Shown in pieces: positions 62,716-64,000 of a stretch of DNA of 64,000 nucleotides. Position 1 is the first letter of the stretch; each line of letters starts with the position of its first letter. The stretch lies in contig NC_083644.1 in NCBI RefSeq assembly GCF_963576545.1, positions 23,697,893-23,761,892 of the forward strand, in the 5' to 3' direction. The notes beneath the pieces were generated by a model. It saw nothing but the letters and a program-made list of their open reading frames with translations, was not told the origin of the DNA and searched no databases. Origin of the DNA: Limanda limanda. Lineage: Eukaryota; Chordata; Actinopteri; Pleuronectiformes; Pleuronectidae. Position numbers and translations under genes: made by a program.

Positions 62716-64000
62716 CACCCGCTCTCGAATAAAGATAGAGAGATGAGAAAAGGCCCATGAATGTCCAGTTTGTGGCACAAAAGAAAATAAACACTTTACA
62801 GCAGAGCCAACAGAGTGTACTGTCCTTCTCCATGTGGAAATATTGAGCGTACGTACACACACATGTATTTCTTTTCTTGCCTTGCCATACTTTTCTGTGT
62901 GATCAATATAAAAACATTAGTTTAAGTTTTTTAAGGGGTTGTTGAAACATTCCTGAAAAATAAATGCGTTAGTGGGCACTAGTCCAGTATTTGGCACGTA
63001 AATAGCTAATCTAATCATACAAATAAAAGAGCTAAAAAATGGGGGTATAAAAAGTTCTACTTATGTATTCTGCCCAAGGCAAAGAAGTGGCCTTCGCTGA
63101 AGTGAGGTCTTCACCATGCTGAGGTTCTTATGAGAGGTAAATGTCTGCTGCTCGTCTCGGCTGTGGACAGGCTACGCTAAGGCAGTTCAACGGTTGCTAA
63201 TGCCAAGTCTAAACACAGGGAATTTAAATCAGGAAAACTCATTAAAACTATACATCTGTCTCTGGATGTATTAGAGCTTAATGAATGGTAATGGATACTT
63301 GTCTATTGCATGCAAACAAGAGTCAACAGCCAAGCAGAGATGAATAGGAGTATTATATTTCTGCCTGAGTTGATGCAGAAATAACACCCATTATATGTAA
63401 TTTGAGTGTCCTATTCAGCAACTGTGTTTTAAAACCGTAGAGTTTTTGTTAGTTTAAGAGCTGAAAGCAGAAAACTCTATTCTATGTATATTCACTTTAA
63501 TGTGCTAAGAGCTCTGCCAAAGCTGCTGTGCAACATGCATACATGTCATGAACATGTGTGGCATCTAGGAAAAATAACAGTTGAATAATGTGCTTGGCTG
63601 CCTTTGTTCTGAGGGTGTTTCATCTTTAACTGTGAAACAACGCAGTCAACAGACTCCACACACAACTCCAATTTTTATATCTGCACATTACACAATATTT
63701 CTTCTCTAACTGTACAACCTCTGAAACCTTAAGCATTGACATGTGAAGGTTAATACAGTCGTAATGTATGACCCAGATCAAATACATAAACCACTCATTG
63801 ATCTCCTTTCACTTAAGGGAATAGTTTGAAATTTGGTCTTTCTATACTTCTCTCTATCTATCTGTCCTTTGATTTCACGACAGCTGCTCATCTGATTGCC
63901 TTCAACCCCAGTGAGTGTGTTGCTGTGGACCCAAGGAGGTTCGGTGTCCACTGTGACGTTTTCTGGATATAGTGATTGAAATGGCAAAAACTCAGTGAGC
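62716..64000. other. Intergenic, nothing recognised
   Basis: No gene. At 63813 a TTAAGGGAATAGTTTGAAATTT string resembles the start of a dispersed teleost repeat; it runs towards the window edge. Confidence 0.4.

Noticed and set aside
62445..62862. Overlapping 111- and 119-codon minus-strand frames
   Set aside because: They fall in the inverted-repeat element and have no recognisable domain.
49313..64000. Exons of the usual OCA2 neighbours (HERC2 or GABRG3)
   Set aside because: Searched by eye for their conserved repeat or channel motifs on both strands, here and in 1-5150; none found.

Overview
This window is vertebrate nuclear DNA, almost certainly from a teleost fish. It has one large multi-exon gene with GT/AG introns, remnants of fish-type retrotransposons (L1/Tx1-like, L2-like) and Tc1-like and PIF/Harbinger-like DNA transposon remnants, many microsatellites, and a tRNA-promoter SINE with the familiar teleost consensus. 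The species cannot be named from sequence alone.

The only protein-coding host gene I can support is oca2, on the + strand. It encodes the melanosomal 12-transmembrane P protein of the ArsB/NhaD-like ion transporter superfamily. I could place all 23 coding exons (7520 to 46411) by splice consensus, phase continuity and similarity to the vertebrate family. Together they give an uninterrupted 843-codon reading frame, close to the 838 residues of human OCA2. A probable non-coding first exon lies at about 5252-5636. It follows a TATA box and a near-perfect MITF M-box and ends in a perfect splice donor. A 3' UTR of about 2.9 kb probably ends just after an AATAAA at 49288. The exon count and architecture (one non-coding plus 23 coding) match the mammalian gene.

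Region by region: 1-1914 is the 3' half of an L1/Tx1-type LINE ORF2 with one in-frame stop and one frameshift, and 1915-5150 is repeat-bearing intergenic DNA. The oca2 gene fills 5.2-49.3 kb. Its introns hold a 2.2-kb foldback palindrome with minisatellite arms (intron 15), decayed L1-like and L2-like LINE pieces (introns 2, 18 and 23), a SINE (intron 23), simple repeats, and one copy of a dispersed repeat family also seen on both sides of the gene. From 49.3 to 64 kb no gene is recognisable. That stretch holds a PIF/Harbinger-like MITE with a TTA duplication (49364-50340), a Tc1-like transposase 3' end (55653-56036), a degenerate tandem array carrying nuclear-receptor-like half-sites (58.2-58.8 kb), a short CAG...CTG MITE (60364-60697) and an inverted-repeat element (61.94-62.72 kb).

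I found no sign of a wholly new gene system. The most unusual structure is the intronic foldback element. The most useful functional inference is the M-box/TATA promoter, which connects oca2 to MITF control of pigment-cell genes.
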